Assembly (NCBI GenBank): GCA_963734685.1 | Contig: CAVTIC010000007.1 | Location: 1,116,001-1,180,000 of the forward strand | Source: JAOUEA01 sp963734685 | GTDB lineage: Bacteria > Actinomycetota > UBA4738 > HRBIN12 | Length of the DNA: 64,000 nucleotides | Direction: 5' to 3' | Shown here: piece by piece, positions 8,729-18,331 of the stretch | How the letters are laid out: every line of letters starts with the position of its first letter | Position numbering within the stretch: position 1 is the stretch's first letter | Translations under genes and position numbers: made by a program | Notes under the pieces: generated by a model | The model's input: only the letters and a program-made list of their open reading frames with translations | Database searches by the model: none | What the model was told of the DNA's origin: nothing

Positions 8729-8748
8729 CCGAACCTTTCGCGGTTCGG
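8729..8748 (+). terminator. Possible terminator hairpin after the E1 operon
   Basis: CCGAACC (8729-8735) pairs with GGTTCGG (8742-8748) around a 6-nt loop, 17 bp after the E1 beta stop. No U-run follows, as is common in high-GC actinobacteria. Confidence 0.45.
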
Positions 8749-8800
8749 TGCGCCGGAACGGTTCAGGCGCCCCGCGAACCCGTCGATACCCGCAACGACG

Positions 8801-11800
8801 GTGAGTCACAGCGACAACCTGCCCGGGTCCGACCGAGGACCGTGGACGAGCCGGCGCGAACCCTTGATCGCGCGGGCCGGATCCGTCGTGTCCCGCCTCC
8901 GCGGGACGGACGGGAGCATGGGCGCGGAGAACGAGGCCAACTACCGGGCGATGGTGGAACAGGTGCCGGCCGTCGCCTATGCGTGGGATCCGGCGTACGA
9001 GCCGGGCAGCGTGCCCGCCGCATACATCAGCCCGCAGATCGAACGGCTCCTCGGGTTCACGGCGGAGCAGTGGCTCGACGACCCAGCTCTATGGAGCCGA
9101 CAGGTGGACCCCCGCGACCTCGATGGTGTCCTCGCGGCATGGGCGGACGCGGTGGCGGCCCGCGACCGGTTCGTCGCCGAGTACCGCATCCGTCGCACGG
9201 ACGGCGTCGAGGTGTGGGTCCGGGACGAGGCCGTGCCGGTCTCCGACGACGGGGGCGTCCGCTACCGGGGCGTGATGTACGACGTCACCGCCGAGCGTCA
9301 GACGGCGGAGGCCCTGCGTGAGGCCGAGGAACGCTACCGGTCACTCGTGGAGCAATTGCCGGTGGTTACCTACCGCAGCGACGTGCACGACCACCTCGAG
9401 GGGGATCGCGTCGACTACGTGTCGCCGAGGGTGCTGGAGCTCGCCGGCTTCACCCAGGAGGAGTGGGCCTCCCCCGGCATGTGGGAATCCCGGATCCACC
9501 CCGATGACCGAACCGCCGTGATCGCCGAGGCCCGCCGCACCGACCGCACGGGTGAACCGTTCGACGTGGAGTACCGCCTCGTGCGGAAGGACGACACCGC
9601 GGTCTGGGTGCACGACACGGCAACGGTCGTGCACCGCGGCGACGACGCCTCCATCTGGCAAGGCGTGATCCAGGATGTGACGGACCGGAAGGAGACGGAG
9701 GCGCGCCTCCGCGAAGCGGAGGAACGCTATCGCTCCCTCGTGGAACAGCTGCCTGCCGTGATCTACGTCGATGCCCTCGACGAGATGGTGACCGCCCGAT
9801 ACGTGAGCCCACAGTACGAGCGACTCACGGGCTACACGCCCACGGAGCGGCTCGCCGACCCCGGCCTATGGATGCGCATCCTCCACCCAGACGATCGGGA
9901 CCGGGTCGTGGCCGAGTCGAACCGCACCAACGAGACCGGCGACGCCTACGACATCGAGCACCGGATCGTCCGGAAGGACGGCCGCATCGTCTGGGTGCAG
10001 GACCATGCGTTCCTGGTCCAGACGCCCGGCGGCGAACGCGTGTGGCAGGGGGTGCTCACCGACATCACCGACCGCAAGGTGGTCGAGGAGGCGCTCGCGA
10101 GCCGCGACCGCATCCTCGAGGCGGCCGGATACTCCGCGGAGCGGTTCCTCCGGGCGCCCGGGTGGCGGGATTGCATCGACGACGTGCTCTTCCGGCTGGG
10201 ACAAGCAGCCTCCGTCACGCGGGCGGCCGTCTTCGAGAACCTCGAGCACCCCGACGGGTTGCAGGTGGTGCTGCGCCATGCCTGGCTCGTCGACGACGCG
10301 CCCGATGCGCTCGACCGCGCCCCGTCGGGCCCCACCCCCTATGGGCAGGAGTTCGATCGATGGGTCCAGGTGCTCTCCGACGGCGGTGTGATCCGCGGTC
10401 CGGCGGAAGGACTGCCCCACGGCGAGCGCACGGTCATCGAGGCGGCGGGTATCGGCTCGGTGATCATCGTGCCGGTACACGTCGGCGGCGCGTGGTGGGG
10501 CTACATCGGTCTCGACGACTGCGTCACGGCCCGCGACTGGCAGCCCGCCGAGGTCGACTCGATCCGGGTCGTCGCGAGCACCCTCGGCGCGGCCATCGAA
10601 CGCGAGCAGAGCGCCTGGCGACTGACCGATGCGGAGCAGCGCTACCGGGCGATCGTGGAGCACGTTCCGGCTGCGATCTACCTCGATCGCGCCGATCGAT
10701 CGATGCGGACGGTGTACGTGAGTCCGCAGATCGAAGACATCACCGGCATCTCGCCCCGGGAATGGATCGACGACCCCGAGGCGTGGCTGAAAGCGACGAT
10801 TCCCGAGGACCGCGAGGAGGTCGGGCGCTCATACCTCGAAGCGGTGTCCAGCCTGCAGCCGTGGAGGGCGGAGTACCGCGTGGCGACCAGAGACGGGCGG
10901 ACGATCTGGGTGCACGACGAGACCACGTTCATCACGGGTGACGACGGGAGTCCCGCGTACCTGCAGGGGGTCCTGATGGACATCACCGAGCGCAAGCTTG
11001 CGGAGCAAGCCCTGCGCGAATCGGAACGGCGCGAGCGCGATGCAGCCGAGCGCCTGCGGACCCTCGACGAGATGAAGAACACGTTCCTCGCGGCCGTCTC
11101 GCACGAGCTTCGGAGCCCCCTGACATCGATCCTCGGACTCTCACTCACCCTCGAGCGAGCTCCAGAGCTCGATGAGGAAGACCGCACCGACCTCCTGGAG
11201 CGGCTCGCCACGAACGCCAGGAAGCTCGACCGGTTGTTGAAGGACCTGCTCGACATCGACCGCCTCAACCGAGGCATCGTCGAGCCGCAGTACCGGACCC
11301 TGGACCTCGCCGTGCTCGCCAGGACCACCGTCGACGCGCTCGACGCGCTCGCCGACCGGTCGGTCGAGTTGGACCTCGAGTCAGCCGTCATCACGGCCGA
11401 CGCTCCGAAACTGGAGCGCATCGTGGAGAACCTCGTCATGAACACCGTTCGCCACACCCCTCCCGGATGTCGCGTCTGGGTGCGCGTCTCGCCGACCGAC
11501 GGAGGGGCGACGGTGATCGTCGAGGACGACGGGCCAGGCGTGCCGCCGGATCTCCGCGAAGCGATCTTCGAGCCCTTCCGCCAGGGGCCTACCGCCACGC
11601 CCCACTCCCCCGGCACCGGGGTCGGGCTCTCGCTCGTGGGGCGGTTCGCGGAGCTGCACGGGGGACGGGCCTGGGTCGAGGATCGCGCCGGCGGCGGCGC
11701 GTCGTTCCGCGTCTTCCTGCCGTCGGGACCCGAACGCGAGCACCGGCTGGAGCGAACCGAGCAGGCTCCCTCGCAGGTGGCCGCCGACGCCGGCGCCTGA
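8801..11800 (+). CDS. Multi-PAS/GAF sensor histidine kinase
   Basis: 999 residues, soluble (no membrane segment seen). Order: PAS1 (~45-165), PAS2 (~170-295), PAS3 (~300-425), GAF (~430-600), PAS4 (~605-735), HisKA with phosphoacceptor H768 in VSHELRSPLT, and HATPase_c with N-box ENLVMNTVRHTPP, G1 EDDGPGVPP and G2 GTGVGLSLVGR. PAS2 and PAS3 begin almost identically (EAEERYRSLVEQLP), and each PAS ends in a PAC-type DVTDRK/DITERK segment, showing internal duplication. No response regulator is adjacent, so this is an orphan kinase. The start is uncertain: the GTG at 8801 has a weak ribosome site, and the ATG at 8918 is an alternative that loses no domain. Signal unknown. Confidence 0.93.
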   Translation: MSHSDNLPGSDRGPWTSRREPLIARAGSVVSRLRGTDGSMGAENEANYRAMVEQVPAVAYAWDPAYEPGSVPAAYISPQIERLLGFTAEQWLDDPALWSRQVDPRDLDGVLAAWADAVAARDRFVAEYRIRRTDGVEVWVRDEAVPVSDDGGVRYRGVMYDVTAERQTAEALREAEERYRSLVEQLPVVTYRSDVHDHLEGDRVDYVSPRVLELAGFTQEEWASPGMWESRIHPDDRTAVIAEARRTDRTGEPFDVEYRLVRKDDTAVWVHDTATVVHRGDDASIWQGVIQDVTDRKETEARLREAEERYRSLVEQLPAVIYVDALDEMVTARYVSPQYERLTGYTPTERLADPGLWMRILHPDDRDRVVAESNRTNETGDAYDIEHRIVRKDGRIVWVQDHAFLVQTPGGERVWQGVLTDITDRKVVEEALASRDRILEAAGYSAERFLRAPGWRDCIDDVLFRLGQAASVTRAAVFENLEHPDGLQVVLRHAWLVDDAPDALDRAPSGPTPYGQEFDRWVQVLSDGGVIRGPAEGLPHGERTVIEAAGIGSVIIVPVHVGGAWWGYIGLDDCVTARDWQPAEVDSIRVVASTLGAAIEREQSAWRLTDAEQRYRAIVEHVPAAIYLDRADRSMRTVYVSPQIEDITGISPREWIDDPEAWLKATIPEDREEVGRSYLEAVSSLQPWRAEYRVATRDGRTIWVHDETTFITGDDGSPAYLQGVLMDITERKLAEQALRESERRERDAAERLRTLDEMKNTFLAAVSHELRSPLTSILGLSLTLERAPELDEEDRTDLLERLATNARKLDRLLKDLLDIDRLNRGIVEPQYRTLDLAVLARTTVDALDALADRSVELDLESAVITADAPKLERIVENLVMNTVRHTPPGCRVWVRVSPTDGGATVIVEDDGPGVPPDLREAIFEPFRQGPTATPHSPGTGVGLSLVGRFAELHGGRAWVEDRAGGGASFRVFLPSGPEREHRLERTEQAPSQVAADAGA

Positions 11801-11801
11801 C

Positions 11802-13079
11802 CTAGCCGTCGTCCGGGTCGTCGGCCTCGTCGTCGGCGAAGCGCTTGCGGAGCGAGCCGACCAGACCCTCCCCTCGCTCACGAGCCTGCCGGCGTTGGCG
11901 TCCGTGCTCCTGCTTGGCTTCATCGGGATCGATCTCGCGCGTGAGGTCGGTCTCGATCACGTCGTGTCGGTCGAGCGCGCTCGAGATCAGGGCCTGCACG
12001 ACCGCGGCCATCGGCAGCGCCAGGAAGGCACCCATCAGACCGGCGATGCTCGCGCCGCCGATCGCGCACCCGAACGCGACGGCCGGGTGCAGCTCCATGG
12101 TCTTGGCCGTGATACGCGGGCTGAGGAGGTAGTTCTCGATCTGTTGGTACGCGGTGAAGAACACCAGCAGGATCAGGGCCTTCAGCGGGCTCTCGACCGC
12201 CGCCACCAGCAACGGCAACGCCATCGCGATGTAGGTCCCGACCGTGGGGATGAACTGGGAGACGAGGCCCATCCAGACCGCGAGCGGCACCGCGAAGGGG
12301 ATGCCGAGCACCGTGAGGGCCACGAACGTGGTGACGCCCGAGATCAGTGCCAGCAAGAGACGCGAGTAGAGGTAGGCACCGGTCTTCTCGATCGCCACCT
12401 CCCAGGTCCACAACACGCGGTGCTGGCGTTCGGGCGGCAACACCGACAGCAACGTCCGACGGAACCGGGGACCGTCGGCGGTGAGGTAGAAGGTGAACAG
12501 GCCGATCGTGAGCAACATGAACACCGCCCCGATCAGCGACGATGCGAACCCGAACACGTTGCCCGCGATGTCGGTCGCGAACCCGGCGAGGTTGGAATCG
12601 GCGCTGCGAAGCTGTTCCTCGATCGTGCGCTGGGAGACCTCGACCCCGAACCAGCGTTCGGTGCTCCGGCTGATCGTGGCCAGGATGTCCGGCGCCGCCT
12701 CGATCAAGGCGCGGAGCTGATCGACGACGAGCGGGATCATCAAGGCGACCATCACGATCGATAAGACGGCCACCCCGAGCAGGATCACGCCGGTGGCCAG
12801 TCCCCGCCGCCACCCGCGCCGAGCCAGCCAGTCCACGGCGGGCTCCAGCGCGAACGAGGCGAAGAGTGCCACCACGATCCAGGTCAACAGGGTCGACAGC
12901 TGCCGCAGGAAGGTCGTCGCGGCCGACGCCACGAGCCATGCGGCGAACACGACCGCGAGCAGGGTGATGATCCAACGCCACGGGGGCGGCTGGATCCGCA
13001 CGGGGATCGGCCTCCGCCCACCATCGGCCGGCATGTCGGGATCCGGCGCGCGAGCCTCGGCGCCGTGCTCCTCGTCCAT
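11802..13079 (-). CDS. AI-2E family transporter (UPF0118 permease)
   Basis: 425 residues from the ATG at 13079, which has GGAGGGAGG just upstream; longer in-frame extensions are non-coding. Two N-terminal helices (WRWIITLLAVVFAAWLV, LLTWIVVALFASFA), a central soluble loop, and five or more C-terminal helices, with family motifs FIPTVGTYIA and ENYLLSPRI. This family includes the E. coli AI-2 exporter TqsA and Na+/H+ antiporter-like members; the substrate here is unknown. The C-terminus is a charged tail (EHGRQRRQARERGE...). Converges with the histidine kinase, leaving one base between stops. Confidence 0.9.
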   Translation of the reverse strand: MDEEHGAEARAPDPDMPADGGRRPIPVRIQPPPWRWIITLLAVVFAAWLVASAATTFLRQLSTLLTWIVVALFASFALEPAVDWLARRGWRRGLATGVILLGVAVLSIVMVALMIPLVVDQLRALIEAAPDILATISRSTERWFGVEVSQRTIEEQLRSADSNLAGFATDIAGNVFGFASSLIGAVFMLLTIGLFTFYLTADGPRFRRTLLSVLPPERQHRVLWTWEVAIEKTGAYLYSRLLLALISGVTTFVALTVLGIPFAVPLAVWMGLVSQFIPTVGTYIAMALPLLVAAVESPLKALILLVFFTAYQQIENYLLSPRITAKTMELHPAVAFGCAIGGASIAGLMGAFLALPMAAVVQALISSALDRHDVIETDLTREIDPDEAKQEHGRQRRQARERGEGLVGSLRKRFADDEADDPDDG

Positions 13080-13105
13080 CACCCTCCCTCCGGCCGGGCG
13101 CCGAT

Positions 13106-13849
13106 TCAGGTGCGGCCTGTGGCGGAGGATACCCCCTCGCCCCCGCCGTCTCGGGACATCATCTCGTCCGGTCCCGACCACAGCTCGATCGCGGCGAATG
13201 CGTAGCCGCCCATGGCCAGAGCCTGCAGCACGTGCCACAGCCCGTGCCCCTGCAGCAGAGTGCCGGGATCGCACACGGGGCTGTCCGACCGCCCGAGGAA
13301 GAACGCCACCGCTCCGACCACGAATGCGGAGACGGCCAGCAGCCAGGCGAGGGTGCGCGCGTCCCGGCCCCGGATCGGCCAGGGCCGGTAGCCCGCCCGC
13401 ACCGCCGCGACTTCGCCCGCACCCCCGACGATGCCGGCCACCAAGAACCATGCGTACGACGCGTCTGGCGTGGCGGCGATCGTCGTCACGGCGAACGCCA
13501 GGATCGCCACGAACAGGGCGAGCCGATCACGCACAGGCCACCCGGCGAGACTGGTCAGCGCGTGTACGCCCGCGAAGAGCAAGACGGCGACGATCGCGGC
13601 GTCGTGCGCCCACCGGCTCCAGCCCGGCTGAGGGCCGTGCAAGGCGAAGCTCCCGACCCCGTTGGCGAACACCGCGGCCCCGAAGACGCCGAGCTCGGCT
13701 CGGCGGCCGCGCTCGGCCCGGAAGGCCCGGGCGACGATCCAGAGGCCCACGACGCAGAACGCGAGGCTCGACAGCGCGTTCACCGGTTGCGCGAGGGCGC
13801 CCGATCCTACCCGCTCGCAATCGGCGGTTCCCAGCGCGGCAGCGATCAT
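13106..13849 (-). CDS. CREST-superfamily membrane hydrolase, ceramidase-like
   Basis: 247 residues, about seven hydrophobic helices. The zinc-hydrolase residues of the CREST (alkaline ceramidase/PAQR/Per1) superfamily are all visible: CE at 11-12, Ser67 and His71 in GSFALHG, Asp83 in WAHDAA, and the paired histidines H202 and H206 in GHGLWHV. In eukaryotes such proteins cleave ceramide; bacterial members are largely uncharacterised, so the substrate is open (an amide-linked lipid is a reasonable inference). The AI-2E gene follows 26 bp downstream on the same strand. Confidence 0.8.
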   Translation of the reverse strand: MIAAALGTADCERVGSGALAQPVNALSSLAFCVVGLWIVARAFRAERGRRAELGVFGAAVFANGVGSFALHGPQPGWSRWAHDAAIVAVLLFAGVHALTSLAGWPVRDRLALFVAILAFAVTTIAATPDASYAWFLVAGIVGGAGEVAAVRAGYRPWPIRGRDARTLAWLLAVSAFVVGAVAFFLGRSDSPVCDPGTLLQGHGLWHVLQALAMGGYAFAAIELWSGPDEMMSRDGGGEGVSSATGRT

Positions 13850-13900
13850 GTAGCCAGTATCCGTCGGTCGTGCGAGGAACCACGGCTACACTCGAACCTG

Positions 13901-14878
13901 ATGCAGCCCCGCGACCACAATCCGCGCGATCGCCGCCTCCACCTCCCGATCGTCTCCGTGTCGAACGGGGCGGCGGAGACCGGCGTGAACGCTCGAGGCG
14001 AGCGGAAGCCTCCATGGCTCAAGGTGCGACTGCGCTCCGGCCCCAACGCCACCGAGCTCAAGAGCTTGATGCGTGACCTCGACCTGCACACGGTCTGCGA
14101 GGAGGCGATGTGCCCCAACATCCACGAGTGCTGGGAGGATCGCGAGGCCACGTTCCTCATCCTGGGCGAACGTTGCACCAGACGATGCGGATTCTGTGAC
14201 GTGATGACGGCGAAACCCGGCCCGATCGACGCAGACGAGCCTGCCCGGATCGCGGAAGCCGTGGCGCGGATGGGCCTTCGCTTCGTCGTGCTCACGGGGG
14301 TGGCGCGCGACGACCTTCCCGACGGTGGCGCTGCGATGTGGGCAGCCACCGTGCGAGGGGTGAAGCATGCCGTCCCGGGTGTGGGCGTGGAGGTGCTGCC
14401 GACCGATTTCAAGGGAGGGGAACGCGACATCGCCACCGTGCTCGAGGCCGAGCCCGACGTCTTCGCCCACAACCTCGAGACCGTGCGCCGCCTGCACGGG
14501 CGCATCCGTCCGGCCTTCGGGTACGAGCGCTCCCTCGAGGTGCTGCGCATCGCGAAACGTCTGCGCCCGGGGCAGGTGACGAAGTCGAACCTGATCCTCG
14601 GGATGGGCGAACGCCCCGACGAGGTGCCCGAGGCGATGCGCGACTTGGTCGACGCCGGCTGCGACATCTTGACGATGGGGCAGTACCTGCAGCCGACCCC
14701 GCAGCACCTGCCCGTCGACCGCTGGGTGCATCCCGACGAGTTCACGGGCCACGCGCGCGAGGGCGAAGCCATGGGCATCGCGCACGTGGAGGCAGGCCCC
14801 CTCGTGCGATCGAGCTACCACGCGGCCACGCAGTTCCAACGGGCCTTCGACCACGGCCTCGTGACCGCCGACGACTGA
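13901..14878 (+). CDS. lipA: Lipoyl synthase LipA
   Basis: 325 residues from the ATG at 13901; an in-frame open stretch upstream overlaps the opposite-strand hydrolase gene and is not LipA-like. A radical SAM enzyme that inserts two sulfurs into the octanoyl-lysine made by LipB. Auxiliary cluster cysteines C66, C71 and C77 (CEEAMCPNIHEC), SAM-cluster cysteines C92, C96 and C99 (CTRRCGFC), and the conserved C-terminal RSSY (~303-306) that ligates the sacrificed cluster. Divergent from the ceramidase-like gene. Confidence 0.96.
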   Translation: MQPRDHNPRDRRLHLPIVSVSNGAAETGVNARGERKPPWLKVRLRSGPNATELKSLMRDLDLHTVCEEAMCPNIHECWEDREATFLILGERCTRRCGFCDVMTAKPGPIDADEPARIAEAVARMGLRFVVLTGVARDDLPDGGAAMWAATVRGVKHAVPGVGVEVLPTDFKGGERDIATVLEAEPDVFAHNLETVRRLHGRIRPAFGYERSLEVLRIAKRLRPGQVTKSNLILGMGERPDEVPEAMRDLVDAGCDILTMGQYLQPTPQHLPVDRWVHPDEFTGHAREGEAMGIAHVEAGPLVRSSYHAATQFQRAFDHGLVTADD

Positions 14879-14882
14879 CGCC

Positions 14883-15449
14883 TCAACCGGGAGGCGAACC
14901 GATCGCCCTTCGGACTTCTGCGAATCGCATCCCGAGATCGTCGACCTGATGGTGCGCGTTCAGCCCGCTCGGGTTCGGGAGCACCCACACCGCCGATGGG
15001 CCGAGCATCCGTGCGGTGGGGCCAAGCCCGGTACGCGGTTGCCGGAACGCCGTGCGGTAGGCGCCGATACCGAGGATCGCGACGAGCCTCGGGGCGAACT
15101 CGCGGGCAACGCCGGCGAGGCGCTCGGCGCCGTCGCGGAGCTCTTCAGCTCCAACCTCCGAGGCCCCGGCCGTCGCTCGGGCGACCAGGTTCGTGAGCCC
15201 GCACCCGAACCGCGGCAGATCTCGGTCCTCCGAGGGTGCGAGCACACGGTCGGTGAACCCGCCCAGGTGCAGCGCCTTCCAGAAGCGATTGCCCGGTCTG
15301 GCGAAGTGGTGCCCGACAGCGCCGGAGTACAACCCCGGATTGATCCCGCAGAAGACCACATCGAGGCCGCGAGCGAGCACGTCGGGGATCGTCCGGCCAT
15401 CCGCTGCCGCGACCTGCTCGGGCGTTGGCCGGACGATCTGGTCAGCCAT
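14883..15449 (-). CDS. mug: G/U mismatch-specific DNA glycosylase, Mug/TDG type
   Basis: 188 residues. UDG superfamily family 2: motif A GINPGLYSG (35-43) with the catalytic-region Asn37, the ARPGNRFW block (50-57), and the motif B equivalent LPNPSGLNAHH (157-167). Removes uracil or thymine mispaired with guanine and 3,N4-ethenocytosine. Stop lies 5 bp from the lipA stop (convergent). The ATG at 15449 is 21 bp from the 3' end of the RNase P RNA, both on the minus strand. Confidence 0.88.
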   Translation of the reverse strand: MADQIVRPTPEQVAAADGRTIPDVLARGLDVVFCGINPGLYSGAVGHHFARPGNRFWKALHLGGFTDRVLAPSEDRDLPRFGCGLTNLVARATAGASEVGAEELRDGAERLAGVAREFAPRLVAILGIGAYRTAFRQPRTGLGPTARMLGPSAVWVLPNPSGLNAHHQVDDLGMRFAEVRRAIGSPPG

Positions 15450-15469
15450 CGAACGAGCATCCCAGAGGT

Positions 15470-15866
<397 letters not shown>

Positions 15867-15903
15867 ACCGAGGATACCCGGGGCCGTAGACTCCGGTACG
15901 ATC

Positions 15904-16776
15904 ATGCGGCGGATCATCGCGTTCCTGGTGCTCGGCGCCTCGCTCGCCGGTGGGTGCTCGGCGCCTGATCTCTCGGGGCCGGCCCGGCCCGCCGCGGCCG
16001 ATGAGATCGGAGGCGCTCCCGCCGTGCTCCAGACACAGGTGCGAGCGGTGACGCTCCGCTTCGTGGAGGCGTACCGCGCCACGCTGCTCGGCGGCGACGA
16101 CCTCGAGGCGCTCACCGGCACTCCGCTGCTCAGACGATGGGCCTACTGGCTCGGCGTCACGAATGAGGCGTTCCCCGGCGAGATCACGGCGACCTCGACG
16201 ATCGGGGGCGTCGGCCCGGCCGCCCTCGTGTCATCCGATGGGCCGCTGCTGGAGGTCGACCTCGCGGCGCAGGTCGACGTGGTGGCCCAGCCCTCCCAGG
16301 GAGACCCGCTCGAGTTCTCGGTGCCCCTGGACGGCCCGGTCCAACTGATCGCCGAGGAACCCGGAGTCTGGCGCGTGACCGACTTCGTCCGGTTCGGCGT
16401 CCCGGTCAGCGCGGCCTTCCTGCGCCTCGACCTGCGGTACGAACGGCCGGGCGTCGCGCTCGAACTCGACTCGTTCGGAGGCGTGCCGAACTGGAGCTTC
16501 TTCGTACGGATCGAGGCGACCGGGAGCGCGCCGCTGACCCTCGACGAGGCCGACGTCACGCTCGTCGGCCGTGACGGTGCCGTGATCGGCGAGGTGGTCG
16601 AGGTGTCGCCGCCACTGCTCCACGTGGGACCCGGCCAGCGCGTCGACGGGGCGCTGACGTTCGAACCGCTCAGCGAGGTCGGCGGCGCGTCGCTGCGTAT
16701 CGATCTCGATGGAGCAGGCGATCCCGCGCCGCTCGAGATCCCGTTGCGGGCGGTGGTCGCGGCCGAGCGCAGCTGA
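15904..16776 (+). CDS. Predicted lipoprotein of unknown function
   Basis: 290 residues from the ATG at 15904. N-terminal signal with a lipobox (LVLGASLAGGC), so likely anchored on the outer face of the membrane. The mature part begins with a helical segment (QTQVRAVTLRFVEAYRATLLGG) similar to mce-associated or transport-accessory lipoproteins, followed by beta-rich sequence (~80-290) with alternating hydrophobic residues. No catalytic motif is recognised. The start is 38 bp from the divergent rnpB 5' end. The ribosome site is weak. Confidence 0.75.
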   Translation: MRRIIAFLVLGASLAGGCSAPDLSGPARPAAADEIGGAPAVLQTQVRAVTLRFVEAYRATLLGGDDLEALTGTPLLRRWAYWLGVTNEAFPGEITATSTIGGVGPAALVSSDGPLLEVDLAAQVDVVAQPSQGDPLEFSVPLDGPVQLIAEEPGVWRVTDFVRFGVPVSAAFLRLDLRYERPGVALELDSFGGVPNWSFFVRIEATGSAPLTLDEADVTLVGRDGAVIGEVVEVSPPLLHVGPGQRVDGALTFEPLSEVGGASLRIDLDGAGDPAPLEIPLRAVVAAERS

Positions 16777-16789
16777 TCACCACCCCACG

Positions 16790-17197
16790 TCAGCGGTGGC
16801 CAGCGAGCCAGGCGTCGACCCCTTCGTTCGCGAGTCGATCCGCCTCCGTGTTGCGTTCTCGCCGGACGTGCTCGAACTTGATCGAGTCGAAGCCGGTCGC
16901 CAGCTCGCGGACCCGGCGGTGCAGCGGCTGAAGGTGCGGCGACTTCACCCGGTAGCGCCCCATGAGTTGATTGATCAACAGCTGCGAGTCGGACCGCAAC
17001 AGCACGTCGGTGGCCCCGAGATCCCGGGCCCGCTCCAACCCACGGATCACCGCCGTGTACTCAGCCACGTTGTTCGTGGCCGCGCCGAGCCCTTCGGCGA
17101 CCTCAGCCAGCACGTCGCCGTCGGCATCGGTGATCTGGACGCCGGCACCTGCCGGCCCCGGGTTCCCGCGCGACGCCCCATCGCAGGCGACGATCAC
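16790..17197 (-). CDS. RNase HI family protein
   Basis: 135 residues, GTG start overlapping the upstream zinc-ribbon gene by 4 nt (GTGA). The RNase H fold with all four acidic metal ligands: D6 (CDGASRGNPGPAG), E46 (TNNVAEYTAV), D70 (LRSDSQL) and D120 (NTEADRLA). Degrades the RNA strand of RNA-DNA hybrids. The zinc-ribbon/RNase H gene order matches the mycobacterial Rv2229c-Rv2228c pair, where the RNase H is fused to a phosphatase domain; here it stands alone. Confidence 0.93.
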   Translation of the reverse strand: MIVACDGASRGNPGPAGAGVQITDADGDVLAEVAEGLGAATNNVAEYTAVIRGLERARDLGATDVLLRSDSQLLINQLMGRYRVKSPHLQPLHRRVRELATGFDSIKFEHVRRERNTEADRLANEGVDAWLAGHR

Positions 17198-17898
17198 ACG
17201 ACCAGGATTCGCCGGCAGTGCTCACACCTCCTGATGCCGTCGCTCCGCTTCAGCTTGTCGAGCTCGACCGCAGAGAGCTGTTCGTGGCAGGCCTGGCAGA
17301 CACCGTCGACGAGCGCGGCGGCCCCGACGCCCTTCTTCACGCGGCGCAGGTCCTCGTAGAGCTCGAGCACGTCCGGCTCGATCTCGGGAACGATCGTCTC
17401 TCGCTCGGCCGCACGTTCGGCCAGCTCGGCCTCGACCTGTGCGAGCTCTTCACCGGCCGCACCGACGACCTCGTCGACCTTGACCCGCAACCCCATCGAG
17501 ACACGTTCGGCCTCCGCAGCTTCGGCCTCGAGTCGTTCCCGGATCTCGAGCAACGCCAATAGCTCGTCCTCGCGATCGGATCGGCGCGTCTGCACGTTCG
17601 TGATCTCGTGTTGCAGTGCCTCGAGCTCTTTCGCGTTCACGATCGAGCCGTCGTACATGCGGGTCTGCTCGGCCTTCTCCTTCTGCATCATCGAATCGAT
17701 CTCGTGCTCGAACCGCGTCTGATCGCGACCGAGCTCGGCGAGCTTCAGCTGCAGTTCCCCCAGGCGCGATTCGGCGGCGTCGGCCTCGGCACGTGCACCG
17801 GCCACCACCGCGCCCTGCTCCAGTGCCTGCCGGCGGGCGCGGAGGCGCTCGATCGCGGTATCCACTTCCTGCAGGGCGAGCAATCGCGGGGTGGTCAT
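17194..17898 (-). CDS. Coiled-coil C4-type zinc-ribbon protein (zf-RING_7)
   Basis: 234 residues from the ATG at 17898. Long charged coiled coil (~5-190, heptads such as LRARRQALEQ and ETIVPEIEPDV), then a C-terminal zinc ribbon with CxxC pairs at 201/204 (CQAC) and 225/228 (CEHC). Homologues are widespread and resemble a structural family of nucleic-acid-associated proteins; function is not settled. Translationally coupled to the RNase H gene. Confidence 0.88.
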   Translation of the reverse strand: MTTPRLLALQEVDTAIERLRARRQALEQGAVVAGARAEADAAESRLGELQLKLAELGRDQTRFEHEIDSMMQKEKAEQTRMYDGSIVNAKELEALQHEITNVQTRRSDREDELLALLEIRERLEAEAAEAERVSMGLRVKVDEVVGAAGEELAQVEAELAERAAERETIVPEIEPDVLELYEDLRRVKKGVGAAALVDGVCQACHEQLSAVELDKLKRSDGIRRCEHCRRILVV

Positions 17899-18007
17899 GG
17901 CACGGCGAAGCCTAGCCGATGCGCGCAACGCCACGGGGCGTGCACGATCGGTCCGGAGCCCGGCTAGGAGCCCGGGTGTCGGATCGTCGCCTCTCGCCCA
18001 GCGAGCC

Positions 18008-18199
18008 CTATGGGATGTCGACGCTCTCGAACTGCGCGTTCGTAGCCTGCCCCATCCACAGCACAGCGCCGAAGATGACCGCGAAGATGAACGCGAGCAT
18101 CAACGCGTATTCAACGGCTGTCGCGCCCCGGTCCTCCAGCACCCGGTCGCGGATCGCCGCTCGCCAGACCTGGGCTTTCGCATACAGCCGCAGGATCAT
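18008..18199 (-). CDS. Flp-type pilin subunit
   Basis: 63 residues from the ATG at 18199. Short basic leader, then RGATAVEYALMLAFIFAVIF: prepilin-peptidase-like Gly/Ala cleavage and the conserved Glu five residues after it, followed by one hydrophobic helix. This is the Flp/Fap (tad) pilin type, forming thin adhesive pili. No tad assembly genes lie nearby in this window, so the secretion machinery must be elsewhere. Confidence 0.85.
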   Translation of the reverse strand: MILRLYAKAQVWRAAIRDRVLEDRGATAVEYALMLAFIFAVIFGAVLWMGQATNAQFESVDIP

Positions 18200-18331
18200 C
18201 GCGGGAACCCCCTGTTGTCCGTCGGTCGGCCGCGGGCCGGCCGGGATCTCCGGCCGACCCAATACGCCCGTCTTCTCGGAGGTTATCGGCTCGAGAGCCC
18301 CCCGGAGTTGAGTGCCAGCTAGGCTGTCGTC

